Below are positions 1 through 7,847 of a DNA stretch of 24,461 nt, piece after piece (the first letter of the stretch is position 1; every line of letters starts with the position of its first letter). Source of the stretch: a virus; IMG/VR virus record IMGVR_UViG_3300015171_000031, positions 1 through 24,461 of that record. One strand, 5' to 3'. The notes under the pieces were generated by a model. The model searched no databases, was not told where the DNA came from, and saw nothing but the letters and a program-made list of their open reading frames with translations. The position numbers and the translations under genes are program-made.

Positions 1-71
1 CTTTTTATTTTGTCGTCGCGAATTGCGAATGGGGGGGGTCTCGCCATTTGACCCACCGGGAGGGCCGGAAA

Positions 72-536
72 ATGGCGCCTGGACGTAAGCCGAAGCCGAC
101 GTGGCTCAAGCTGGTGACGGGCAACCCCGGCAAGCGACCGATCAATGCGGATGAGCCGCAGCCAGCGGGCGACATTGCAGAGCCGCCCGACTGGTTTGAA
201 CCGGACCAGCGGATAGAGTGGGCGCGCGCCATCAAGGCGGCGCCGCAGGGTTTGCTGCGCTCGCTCGACGAATCCATGCTCATCGTGTGGGTCTGTGCCA
301 AGGTGGCCCACGCAGACGCCGCGCAGAAGATCAAGACCTACGGCTCGGTGATCAAGTCGGGCGGCCAGGCCCAGCCCTCACCCTACGTGGGGATCATGAA
401 CAAGCAGGCGACCATCATGATGCGGGCCGCTGCGGAAATGGGTTTCTCACCATCCTCGAGGTCGCGTGTCTCGATCAAAGACCAGAAGGGCAAGACCAGC
501 TCGCCGTTCAACGACCTCAAGGAACTCCCAGACTGA
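72..536 (+). CDS. terS: Phage terminase small subunit, P27 family
   Basis: The small terminase recognises the packaging site and recruits the large subunit. The protein (154 aa) opens with the basic stretch APGRKPKPTWLKLVTGNPGK, typical of P27-type small terminases. It ends in SSRSRVSIKD, matching the usual 'PSSRSRV' C-terminal signature of the family. A TTG at 48 lies in frame, but ATG 72 is preferred: a GGAGGG Shine-Dalgarno lies 7 nt upstream of it and the family N-terminus begins there. The gene is immediately followed by terL, which overlaps it by 71 nt in another frame. Family assignment comes from motif recognition, not from a search. Confidence 0.9.
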   Translation: MAPGRKPKPTWLKLVTGNPGKRPINADEPQPAGDIAEPPDWFEPDQRIEWARAIKAAPQGLLRSLDESMLIVWVCAKVAHADAAQKIKTYGSVIKSGGQAQPSPYVGIMNKQATIMMRAAAEMGFSPSSRSRVSIKDQKGKTSSPFNDLKELPD

Positions 537-2214
537 CGATTACATCCTCTCGGCCATCAACTATGCCGAGGATGCGATCGCCGACAAACACGGGGACACC
601 TACGGGAAGAAGATTCGCCTGGCCGCGCGCCGCTTCATGCGCGACCTGAAGGCCTCGCAGACCAAGCGACCGCCCTTCCTGTGGAGTCCGAACCAGGCCA
701 ACAAGGCGTGCAAGTTCCTGCAGCAGCTGCCGCACGTCGAGGGCAGCTGGGAGACCAAGACCTTGAAGCTCGAGCCGTGCGAGTGTTTCCTGGTGGTCCA
801 GCTGTTCGGCTTTCGCCGCCCAGATGGCGCGCGCCGCTTCACGACGGTGCTCTACTGCGTCGCCCGCAAGAACGCCAAGTCGACGCTCGCCGCGGGGATT
901 CTGCTGTACGTGTTCTGCATGGAGCGGGAGAACGGACCCCAGGTGCTGTCGGCCGCCACCACAGGCGACCAGGCGCGCATCGTGTTCAACATCGCCAAGC
1001 GGATGGTGCAGAGCAATTCGGACCTGCAGACCGCTTTCAACCTGGAAGCCTTCGCCAACTCGATCGTGCGCTACGAGGTCGGGGGCATCTTTCGTCCAAT
1101 CAATGCCAAGGCCTCGACCCAGGACGGCTTGAACCCCTCGGCGCTGTGCTTCGATGAGTTGCACGCCCACAAGACCCGCGACCTGTTTGACGTGCTGCGC
1201 TCGGCCGCCGGCGCCCGCTCAGATCCCCTGTTCCTCTACACCACCACCGAAGGGTATGAGACGCCGGGGCCGTGGCCGGAGATTCGCACCTACGCCAACC
1301 AGATCCTCGAGCAGCTGTTCCAGGCCGACCACATGCTGGTGATCGTCTACGCCCTCGACGACGACGACGATGACTTCGACGAATCGAAGTGGATCAAGGC
1401 GAACCCCATGCTCGGGGTGTCGGTCTCGCTCACCAAGATGCAGGAGTACGCGAGCGAGGCCAGATCGCAGCCGGGCGCGCTCTCGGAGTTCCAGATCAAG
1501 CGGCTGAATCGCCAGGCCGCCGCCGCCACGGGCTGGATTGACCTGCGCCGCTGGCGCAAGTGCGGCGGCGAAGTGCCGCTCGACGAGCTGGTCGGCTCGC
1601 CCTGCTGGGCGGGACTCGACCTGGCGAGCACGCGCGACATGAATGCCTGGGCGCTGCTGTGGCTCAAGAACGGGGTGTATTACGCCTCGCTGCGCTACTG
1701 GGTGCCATCGCTCGCCGTAGCCCAGCGGACTGAGCGAAGATCGGTGCCGTATCAGACCTGGGTTTCAGCCGGATTTCTGACGCAAACGGAGGGCGATGTG
1801 GCCGACTATTCGGTGATCAGGCGGGCGGTGATCGAGGATTGGGAGCGCTTCAGCCCCTCGAAAGTGGCGTACGATCCGTGGAACGCGACGCAGCTGGCAC
1901 TCGAATTGACCGAGGCGGGCGTGCCAATGGAGAAGTTTATCCAGGGGCCACGCAGCTACCATCCGGGCATGCAGGCCTGTGAAATGGCCTACATTTCGGG
2001 GAATCTGCGTCACGCCGGGAATCCTATCTTGCTGTGGAACGCTGCCAACTTGGTGCCCCGCTATGACCAGAACCGCAACACCGCACCCGACAAGAAGCGA
2101 TCAGCAGACAAGATCGACGGCATGGCGGCCCTCCTGATGGCCTTCGGGCTGCAGGCGATCGACGAGGGCGAGGGCGACTCGACGGGCTTCTTCGCCGCCC
2201 CAGTGAGGGCATGA
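466..2214 (+). CDS. terL: Phage terminase large subunit (ATPase-nuclease)
   Basis: This is the DNA packaging motor. Visible motifs are a Walker A variant ARKNAKST (residues 133-140), Walker B ALCFDE (D230, E231), a coupling motif TTTEG (259-263), and nuclease acidic residues in GLDLAS (D385), VAYDP (D470) and DKIDG (D551). Length (582 aa with this start) is normal for the HK97/P27-associated group. The start is uncertain. Family-like sequence begins about residue 24 (DDYILSAINYAEDA), but the only canonical in-frame start before it is GTG 466, inside terS; the next candidate, an ATG near 636, would delete conserved sequence. The first 23 residues are Ser/Arg-rich and look non-conserved. The stop overlaps the portal ATG (ATGA). 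Confidence 0.93.
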   Translation: MSRSKTRRARPARRSTTSRNSQTDDYILSAINYAEDAIADKHGDTYGKKIRLAARRFMRDLKASQTKRPPFLWSPNQANKACKFLQQLPHVEGSWETKTLKLEPCECFLVVQLFGFRRPDGARRFTTVLYCVARKNAKSTLAAGILLYVFCMERENGPQVLSAATTGDQARIVFNIAKRMVQSNSDLQTAFNLEAFANSIVRYEVGGIFRPINAKASTQDGLNPSALCFDELHAHKTRDLFDVLRSAAGARSDPLFLYTTTEGYETPGPWPEIRTYANQILEQLFQADHMLVIVYALDDDDDDFDESKWIKANPMLGVSVSLTKMQEYASEARSQPGALSEFQIKRLNRQAAAATGWIDLRRWRKCGGEVPLDELVGSPCWAGLDLASTRDMNAWALLWLKNGVYYASLRYWVPSLAVAQRTERRSVPYQTWVSAGFLTQTEGDVADYSVIRRAVIEDWERFSPSKVAYDPWNATQLALELTEAGVPMEKFIQGPRSYHPGMQACEMAYISGNLRHAGNPILLWNAANLVPRYDQNRNTAPDKKRSADKIDGMAALLMAFGLQAIDEGEGDSTGFFAAPVRA

Positions 2215-3548
2215 TGGAAGTCGCCACCCGCCCAACGCTGCGGACCAAGACGGCGGAGTTCTTCAACAGCTTTTTTGACTACGGCACCGGCTCGTTAGCT
2301 CGCGGCTTCTATCCGGTCGCCGCCGGCGGCCAGGCCCGCCCCCCGATCAACGCCGCGCGCGCCGGTACCGGGACCATCGTCACGCCGAATACCGCGCTCG
2401 CGCTCTCCACCGTGTGGGGCTGCGTGTGGCTGATGGCAAATGCGGTGTCCTCGCTGCCGTTCATCTTGAATCGGCGCAGCGGCGCGAACCTGTCCTACGG
2501 TGCCCCGGCCTTCGACGTGCCGCTCTACACCGTCCTCAACAGCCAACCGAACCAGCAAATGTCTGCCGTGACGTTCTGGAAATTCATCGTCGTCAGCGAG
2601 GAACTCTGGGGCAATGCTTATGCCGTCAAGACGCTCAACAGCCAGAACCAGCTGATCGGCCTCGACCCGATCAGGCCCGAGTACATGGTCCCGTACCGCA
2701 AGGAAATCCCGAACAGGCAGCCGAAGCAGTACGAAATTCGCTATCACTACTACTCGCCGCTCGAGGATATGGACTTCAGCGCCGACCAGATTTTCCATTG
2801 GAAGGACCGGACCGTGGACGGCGTAGTCGGCCTGTCGCGCATCGAGTACGCGCGCCACTCGATGGGCATTGCGCGGGCCGCCGAGGATGCGACCTCGGAG
2901 ACCTTCAAAAACGGGCTGCGGACGGGCGGCTTCATCACCAGCCCGAAGTACCTCAACAAAGACAACCGCGATCAATTGCGTCAGTCGGTGCGCCAGTTCA
3001 CGACCGGCGGCCCGGAATCGGGCGGCATCATGGTCTTGGAAGGGGGCCTCGACTTCAAATCGATCACCATGAATCCCCAGGACGTGCAGCTGCTGGCGAG
3101 CCGTCAATTCAGCGTCGAGGACATTTGCCGCTGGTTCCAGGTGCCCCCGGTGCTGGTCGGACACGCCGCCGCGGGCGTCACCGCCTGGGGTTCGGGCATC
3201 GAGCAGCTGCTGCTCGGCTGGTCGGCCCTCTCGCTGCGCTCGTACCTGCGTGGCATCGAGCAGGAGGTGCAGCGCTCCCTGGTCGCGCCCAAGGACCGGC
3301 CGACCCAGTACCTGACCATCGACCTCGATGACCTGCTGGCCGCAGACTCCTCGGCCCGCTCAGCGCTCTACTCGACGTTCGCCCAGAACGGGGTCATGAC
3401 CCGCAACGAGATACGGGCCAAAGAGGATTTGGGTCCGGTCGAAGGCGGGGACGAACTCACCGTGCAATCGAACCTCATCCCCTTGAGTAAATTGGGTGTC
3501 GCGCCGCCGCCGGCGACGCCCCAACAGCCGAAGGAACCGCCGCCATGA
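2211..3548 (+). CDS. Phage portal protein, HK97 family
   Basis: The portal forms the dodecameric ring at the special capsid vertex through which DNA enters and leaves. The 445 aa length is typical. Recognisable family stretches include ALALSTVWGCVWLMANAVSS near residue 62, WGNAYAVK, the FHWKDRTVDGVVGLSRI region (GxSR-type motif), and RQFSVEDICRWFQVPPVL near residue 300, a hallmark of HK97-type portals. The start ATG 2211 overlaps the terL stop, and the stop overlaps the protease start, consistent with coupled translation. The C-terminus is Pro-rich (about 20 residues), as is common in this family. Confidence 0.93.
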   Translation: MMEVATRPTLRTKTAEFFNSFFDYGTGSLARGFYPVAAGGQARPPINAARAGTGTIVTPNTALALSTVWGCVWLMANAVSSLPFILNRRSGANLSYGAPAFDVPLYTVLNSQPNQQMSAVTFWKFIVVSEELWGNAYAVKTLNSQNQLIGLDPIRPEYMVPYRKEIPNRQPKQYEIRYHYYSPLEDMDFSADQIFHWKDRTVDGVVGLSRIEYARHSMGIARAAEDATSETFKNGLRTGGFITSPKYLNKDNRDQLRQSVRQFTTGGPESGGIMVLEGGLDFKSITMNPQDVQLLASRQFSVEDICRWFQVPPVLVGHAAAGVTAWGSGIEQLLLGWSALSLRSYLRGIEQEVQRSLVAPKDRPTQYLTIDLDDLLAADSSARSALYSTFAQNGVMTRNEIRAKEDLGPVEGGDELTVQSNLIPLSKLGVAPPPATPQQPKEPPP

Positions 3549-4222
3549 AATTGAAACACCGTCAAGTCCCGTTCTCCATCAAGGCCACCAAGGACGATGG
3601 CACGTTTGAGGGCTACGCCTCGGTGTTCGGCAACACCGACGCCTATCGCGACGTGGTGATGCCCGGCGCGTTCGCGCAATCGCTCGCCGACTGGAAGGCC
3701 CAGGACGCCATGCCGCCGGTCCTGTGGCAGCACAGGAGCGATCAGCCGATCGGCTTCACAACCTCGATCGCCGAGGACGGCAAGGGCCTGGCCGTCACAG
3801 GCCAGCTGCTGGTCAAGGACGTGCAGCAGGCGCGCGAGGCCTTCGCGTTCGCCAAGGCCAAGGTGGTGCGCGGCCTCTCCATCGGGTACGACCCGGTCGA
3901 GGAGGAGTACGACGGCAAGACCAACGTCAATCGGGTGATCAAGGTGGACCTGTGGGAGTATTCCTTCGCGACCTTCCCGGGCAACACCGAAGCGACCATC
4001 ACCCAGGTCAAACAATTACTGGCGGGCGGCGATCTGCCCTCGCTTTCCGAGTTCGAGGACTTTCTGCGTGAGGCAGGAAGTTTTTCCCGATCCCAAGCCA
4101 AGGCGATTGCCGGCCACGGTTTGGTGCGATTGCTAGAACAGCGTGATGCTGACAAGAGCAAACCCGACCTCGAGGTCGAGGCGATTTTGGCACTGTTCAA
4201 AGAGCATCCCATCATTCTGTAG
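3545..4222 (+). CDS. Prohead serine protease, HK97 family (peptidase U35-like)
   Basis: This protease is expected to cleave the scaffold-like N-terminus of the capsid protein during head maturation. The 225-aa protein has the family order: FEGYASVFGN near residue 22, DVVMPGAF near 36, catalytic His in WQHRSDQPIG (H63), and catalytic Ser in RGLSIGY (S112), followed by the conserved LWEYSFATFPGN segment. Its start ATG overlaps the portal stop (ATGA). The 70 or so residues after the protease core are more variable. Placement between portal and capsid is the standard HK97 order. Confidence 0.92.
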   Translation: MKLKHRQVPFSIKATKDDGTFEGYASVFGNTDAYRDVVMPGAFAQSLADWKAQDAMPPVLWQHRSDQPIGFTTSIAEDGKGLAVTGQLLVKDVQQAREAFAFAKAKVVRGLSIGYDPVEEEYDGKTNVNRVIKVDLWEYSFATFPGNTEATITQVKQLLAGGDLPSLSEFEDFLREAGSFSRSQAKAIAGHGLVRLLEQRDADKSKPDLEVEAILALFKEHPIIL

Positions 4223-4235
4223 AAGGAAAATTGCA

Positions 4236-5588
4236 ATGAGAAATCGAACCATCCGCCGCATCATCACGCGCGGCGTGATCGATATGGCGACGTCACGCAT
4301 TTTGGAATCCGAGGGCTACCTGTACGAAGGCCCGATGGCGTACGCCGACGCCCCGAGCGGCAAGGCGCTCGAAGACGCGATCAAAGCCGCGCTGGTCGAG
4401 CACGGCGCCAAGGTCAAGCAGGTGATCGACGCGGTGCAGGAGAACGTCAAGACGTTCGGCACCGTGCAGGAAGGCGTCAAGGCGGCGGTCGCCAAGCTGA
4501 ACGAGGACGGCGCGAAGATGATCGCCGACCACGAAAAGCTAAAAGCCGAGAAGATCGCGAACGATGCGCGCCTTTTGGACCTCGAGCAACGGATGCTCGG
4601 TCGCGGCCCAGGCCCAGGCGGCGGCGGGGCGGTGAAGTCTTTGGGCGAGCAGGTCATCGAGTCGGACCAGTGGAAAGAATTCGCCAGGAAGGCAAGTTCG
4701 CTGCGCTGCTCCATGATGCCCTTCAAGGTCAAGAACATCACCACCATCACCGGCGGCGCGGGTGCCTTCCCTGAGTTCCTGCCGACTCCGGTCATTCCGC
4801 CCTTCCAGCCCCTGGCGGTGCGGGATTTGCTCGACCACGGCACTACCGAGACGAACCTGATCGAGTGGGTGAAGGAAACGCTGTTCACGAACCTGGCGGC
4901 GCCGGTCTCGGAAGGCGGCCTGAAGCCGCAGTCGGATATCACCTACGATCGGGTGAGCGTGCCGGTTCGCACCATCGCGCACTGGATCAAGGCCTCGAAA
5001 CAGATCCTGGCGGACTTCAAGCAGCTGATGACGCTCATCGATGGGCGTATGCGGTTCGGCTTGAAGCTGGTCGAGGAGCGGCAGCTGCTGTACGGAGACG
5101 GCACCGGCGATAACCTGCTCGGGTTGATTCCGCAGGCCACGGCCTACACCTCGAGCGCCTTCCACCGGCCCACCGACACCCGCATCGATGTGATCCGTCA
5201 CGCGATGCTGCAGGTGAACTTGGCGTTCTATCCGGCTACAGGCATCGTCATGAGTCCGACCGACTGGCATGACCTCGAGCTGATCAAGGACAACTTCGGC
5301 CGGTACATCATCGCAAGCCCCACGCAATCGACGCCCGGCATGTTGTGGGGTCTGCCGGTCGCGCAGGCCTTTAGCATGGCGCCAGGGGAGTTCCTGGTCG
5401 GTGCGATGAAACTGTGCGCCACCCTGTTCGATCGCGAAGAAGCCCAGTTGCTCGTCAGCAACGAGGATCAGGACAACTTCGTGCGCAACTTGGTGACGGT
5501 GCTGATGGAGGAACGGATCGCGCTCGCGGTGTCACGGCCGGCGGCGCTCGTTCACGGCTTCATCCCGGCGGGCGAGAGCACGCACTAA
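4236..5588 (+). CDS. Major capsid protein, HK97 fold, with N-terminal delta/scaffold domain
   Basis: This is the main head shell subunit (450 aa). Residues about 40-125 are Ala/Lys/Glu-rich and predicted coiled coil, matching the delta (scaffold) domain removed by the upstream protease. A Gly/Pro linker (GRGPGPGGGG) follows, then a typical HK97 capsid domain with AFPEFLPTPVIPP, LIEWVKET and the segment VPVRTIAHWIKASKQILADF. The reading frame is open from 4143, but ATG 4236 is chosen because AGAAGG lies 9 nt upstream and the upstream residues belong to the overlapped protease end. The GVIDMATSRIL part near residue 14 offers an alternative ATG, judged less likely. Confidence 0.92.
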   Translation: MRNRTIRRIITRGVIDMATSRILESEGYLYEGPMAYADAPSGKALEDAIKAALVEHGAKVKQVIDAVQENVKTFGTVQEGVKAAVAKLNEDGAKMIADHEKLKAEKIANDARLLDLEQRMLGRGPGPGGGGAVKSLGEQVIESDQWKEFARKASSLRCSMMPFKVKNITTITGGAGAFPEFLPTPVIPPFQPLAVRDLLDHGTTETNLIEWVKETLFTNLAAPVSEGGLKPQSDITYDRVSVPVRTIAHWIKASKQILADFKQLMTLIDGRMRFGLKLVEERQLLYGDGTGDNLLGLIPQATAYTSSAFHRPTDTRIDVIRHAMLQVNLAFYPATGIVMSPTDWHDLELIKDNFGRYIIASPTQSTPGMLWGLPVAQAFSMAPGEFLVGAMKLCATLFDREEAQLLVSNEDQDNFVRNLVTVLMEERIALAVSRPAALVHGFIPAGESTH

Positions 5589-5653
5589 CAGTTCCTTGCG
5601 AAAAGTCCAGGGCCACCCGCGCAGCAGGCGGGCGCTCTGGCAGGAGATTTTCT

Positions 5654-5977
5654 ATGCCACAGTGCAAAGCGTTGAAGTCATTCCACAGCGATAAGTACGG
5701 CATGATCCGCACCGGGACTCGCTTCTCATCCGAACAGGGCTATGCGCTCGAGCTAGCCACGAAAGGCCTGGTGGAGATCATCAACGCCCCTTTGGAGCCG
5801 GAGCGCAAGCAGGCCTTCACAGCAGCGCCGCTCAGCAAGGGGCCGCAGCCGTTCCCAGGTTTGGCGGACCCGCCGGGCGCTGGCGAGGCGAAACCGTTTG
5901 TGTCATTGCCAGCGGCCCAAGCCTCACAGAAGCCGACTGCACAGCCGTCAAAGCCTTCGGGAAATGCAAAACGATAG
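5654..5977 (+). CDS. Conserved-looking phage protein of unknown function (post-capsid)
   Basis: Not recognised. The 107-aa product has a compact N-terminal part (residues 1-50; ALKSFHSDKYGMIRTGTRF, then YALELATKGLVEII) and a Pro/Ala/Lys-rich tail that is probably disordered. AGGAG lies 7 nt before ATG 5654, so the start is well supported. Small proteins of this style often follow the capsid gene in HK97-like phages and may be head-associated (inference from position only). The last 30 codons overlap, in a different frame, DNA that encodes the conserved N-terminus of the following GPSL-motif protein. A heptamer CCCTTTG at 5788-5794 lies in the right phase for -1 slippage into that frame. Confidence 0.8.
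   Translation: MPQCKALKSFHSDKYGMIRTGTRFSSEQGYALELATKGLVEIINAPLEPERKQAFTAAPLSKGPQPFPGLADPPGAGEAKPFVSLPAAQASQKPTAQPSKPSGNAKR
5788..5794 (+). promoter_or_regulatory. Candidate -1 slippery heptamer (C CCT TTG)
   Basis: In the frame of the 5654-5977 gene the codons read GCC CCT TTG, giving an X XXY YYZ pattern (CCC, TTT, G). A -1 slip here would continue in the frame that encodes the GPSL-motif protein, which is open from 5695 to 6489 and has no canonical start before 6016. No convincing stimulatory hairpin was found just downstream, so the proposal is weak. A sequencing indel or a non-canonical start would explain the same observation. Confidence 0.25.
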
Positions 5978-6015
5978 TCGTCAACACGAGCTTCCGCCTG
6001 GCGCTGTGGGCCGAC

Positions 6016-6489
6016 GTGCTCTATGCGTGTGACGACTCCTGGTGGGGTACGTACTTTCCCGAGGTCGCGCGCGCCTTCCACGGCGAGAAGTGGACCATCA
6101 ACCAGAACGCCCGCGACCGCTTCGACCTGTACTGGATTCTCGGTCTCGACAATGCAGGCCTCTCGCGCGATCCGGGGATCATCCACCAAGGGCAAAACTC
6201 CGGCTATCAGGCCGTGGGCCTCGCCTACCTGTTCGGCGCGGCGCGCATCCTACTGCTCGGCTTTGATTTTGGGCGAAGCTTCGGCAAATCTCACTGGCAC
6301 GGCGACCATCCGCGCGGCCTGGGCAACGGCGGATCGTTTGCGGCGTGGTGCGCCGCCATGAACCTGCTCGCGAAGGACTTGGCCGCCGCGGGCGTCGAGG
6401 TCATCAACTGCAGCCGCATGACCGCGCTCACCTGCTTCCCGAGAATGTCGATCGAGGAGGCCCTGTGCCAGACACCGACACCATCGTGA
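6016..6489 (+). CDS. GPSL-motif protein (DUF115 / MptE-like or sugar-transfer related), start unresolved
   Basis: From GTG 6016 the product is 157 aa, but coding sequence clearly extends upstream. From 5890 the same frame reads ETVCVIASGPSLTEADC and then VVNTSFRLALWADVLYACDD, the N-terminal nucleotide-binding-type 'GPSL' segment of DUF115-like proteins that many phages carry. No ATG, GTG or TTG exists in this frame between the stop at 5692-5694 and 6016, so the true N-terminus must come from a frameshift from the previous gene, a non-canonical start, or a sequence error. Conserved-looking C-terminal parts are YQAVGLAYLFGAARILLLGF and the downstream FGKSHWHGDHP. Neighbours are two glycosyltransferase-like genes, suggesting a role in carbohydrate modification (inference). 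The stop overlaps the next small ORF (TGATG). Confidence 0.75.
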   Translation: MLYACDDSWWGTYFPEVARAFHGEKWTINQNARDRFDLYWILGLDNAGLSRDPGIIHQGQNSGYQAVGLAYLFGAARILLLGFDFGRSFGKSHWHGDHPRGLGNGGSFAAWCAAMNLLAKDLAAAGVEVINCSRMTALTCFPRMSIEEALCQTPTPS

Positions 6490-6605
6490 TGCAGATCGAA
6501 CTCGCGCGCGTGTTCGTGTTCCGCATCTGGCTCGGCCGCGCCCTGCTCAGGCTGTCGATGTGGGTGATCGGCGGGCGGGCGAGCGTGCTCACGTTCCCCG
6601 ACTGA
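6489..6605 (+). CDS. Small 38-aa phage peptide, unknown function
   Basis: The ATG at 6489 overlaps the preceding stop as TGATG, and the stop at 6603-6605 lies one base before the next ATG (6607). The peptide MQIELARVFVFRIWLGRALL and its continuation RLSMWVIGG is rich in hydrophobic and arginine residues. It looks amphipathic, or weakly membrane-associated, rather than a full transmembrane segment. The tight packing on both sides argues that it is translated. A GTG one codon upstream is an alternative start. No function is assigned. Confidence 0.55.
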   Translation: MQIELARVFVFRIWLGRALLRLSMWVIGGRASVLTFPD

Positions 6606-6606
6606 C

Positions 6607-7236
6607 ATGCACATCATTCCTACGCGCGGCCGACCGTCCCTGATGCAGCGCTTCTTCGATGAAGGCCAGCCGCAGGAACCGGGCGTCGTGATCATCGACT
6701 CGGACCAGATCGCGCTCTATGAGCGGTTGCGAATACCGGGGCACTGGGAGCGGCTCACCGTGCCGCCGCTCTTAGGGTTCGTCGCCAAGGCCAATCGCGC
6801 GTTCGCCGCCCACCCAAACGAAGCCTGGTATGCCTGGGGCGGCGATGATGCGGTCGGGCGCACGCCGTCCTGGGACACGCGGCTCGCGCGTCTGGCGAGC
6901 GCAGGCTCGATCGCCTGGGGCAACGACCTGATGCGCGGCGGCTGCACGCACCCGTTCCTACCGGGCGACCTGTGCCGCGCGTTTGGTTGGGTCGCACACC
7001 CGGCCTTCAAGCACCTGTACATTGATCAGATTTGGGAGCACGTCGCGCGCCAGACCGGCATCGCGCGCTATCTGCCGAACGTGATCCAAGAGGCACACCA
7101 CTTTTCAAACAACAAGCTCGCGCGCGACCGGACCTCGTACGAACGGATGGAGACCGCCGACCACGCGACGTTCCTCAAGCTCGACCTGACTGAATTGATG
7201 GACAAGGCCCGCCTGTGCGTATCTTCACGGTCTTGA
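6607..7236 (+). CDS. GT-A-like glycosyltransferase family protein
   Basis: The 209-aa product begins HIIPTRGRPSLMQRFFDEG, the 'PTRGRP' N-terminus often seen in phage GT-A-like proteins. It has an acidic GGDDAVGR motif (D80, D81) after WYAWGG, matching the position of the metal-binding DxD of glycosyltransferase family 2-like folds. Residues about 115-145 (HPFLPGDLCRAFGWVAHP) resemble the acceptor-side region of such proteins. The expected role is transfer of a sugar to phage structural proteins or another acceptor, in the cytoplasm. It sits between a GPSL protein and a second DxD protein. The assignment rests on motifs only; substrate and activity are unknown. Confidence 0.72.
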   Translation: MHIIPTRGRPSLMQRFFDEGQPQEPGVVIIDSDQIALYERLRIPGHWERLTVPPLLGFVAKANRAFAAHPNEAWYAWGGDDAVGRTPSWDTRLARLASAGSIAWGNDLMRGGCTHPFLPGDLCRAFGWVAHPAFKHLYIDQIWEHVARQTGIARYLPNVIQEAHHFSNNKLARDRTSYERMETADHATFLKLDLTELMDKARLCVSSRS

Positions 7237-7847
7237 GGACTGGCGGGGAGTACCTGCCGCTGCATGTCCAGGCGCTCAAGCGCCAGATCGATGAGCACCT
7301 GGCGCAGCACGAGTTCGTGTGCCTATCGGACGTGCCGGTTCCAGGCGTCGAGTGCATTCCGTTGAATTACGACTGGCCGGGGTGGTGGTCGAAGCTCGAG
7401 CTGTTCAGGCCGGACCTGCGCGGCACCATCCTCTTTTTTGACCTGGACACCGTCATCGTCGGGCCGCTCGAGCAGATCGCGGCGGTGACGCGCCTGACGC
7501 TCCTGCGGGACTTCTATCGCGACGGGGCGCCGGGCCACCAGTCCGAGGGCCTGGGCAGCGGCTTGATGTTGCTGCCCGAGGCCGATCGGATGATGCCGTG
7601 GATCGAATGGTCGCGCGATCCCCGCGCAGTCATGGCGCGGTGTCCAGGCGGCGATCAGCGGTTTCTGGAAGGCATCTACTTCCACCGGGCAGACCGCTGG
7701 CAGGACGTCGTCGAGGGCGTCGTCAGCTGGAAAGTCCACAGCCGCCAGGACACCTTGCCGAAGGGGGCCAGGGTCGTCTGTTTCCACGGCCAGCCCCGCC
7801 CCTGGGCAGTGAAGCGCTTTCAAACCCTGTACGCGGCGGCGCCATGA
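7215..7847 (+). CDS. Glycosyltransferase-like protein (GT8-type DxD)
   Basis: This 210-aa protein opens with MRIFTVLRTGGEYLPLHVQA and carries WWSKLELFRPDLRGTILFFD followed by LDTV, giving a clear DxD (D76, D78). That arrangement (WxSKLELF then FFDLDTV) is typical of GT8-like and related sugar transferases found in phages. A GGDQRFLEG motif near residue 154 and VVCFHGQPRPW near the end complete the family-like pattern. GTG 7215 is used, overlapping the previous gene by 22 nt. It probably works with the neighbouring GT-A-like and GPSL proteins. The acceptor is unknown; head or tail proteins are a guess from position. Confidence 0.78.
   Translation: MRIFTVLRTGGEYLPLHVQALKRQIDEHLAQHEFVCLSDVPVPGVECIPLNYDWPGWWSKLELFRPDLRGTILFFDLDTVIVGPLEQIAAVTRLTLLRDFYRDGAPGHQSEGLGSGLMLLPEADRMMPWIEWSRDPRAVMARCPGGDQRFLEGIYFHRADRWQDVVEGVVSWKVHSRQDTLPKGARVVCFHGQPRPWAVKRFQTLYAAAP

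Noticed and set aside
1-60. Possible cos/pac site (eight-G run, repeated GCGAAT) before terS
   Set aside because: A G-run and a short repeat are not sufficient; the true packaging site cannot be recognised without the sequence to the left or read ends.
2295-3164. 289-aa minus-strand ORF opposite the portal gene
   Set aside because: The plus-strand portal has clear family motifs; the minus frame shows none and has no ribosome binding site.
4143-4235. Upstream extension of the capsid protein to ATG 4143
   Set aside because: The extra residues overlap the protease C-terminus and are non-conserved in character; ATG 4236 has a good Shine-Dalgarno.
5589-5653. Terminator after the capsid gene (5-bp CCCGC/GCGGG stem)
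   Set aside because: Short stem without T-run; it directly precedes a gene with a strong Shine-Dalgarno in the same operon.
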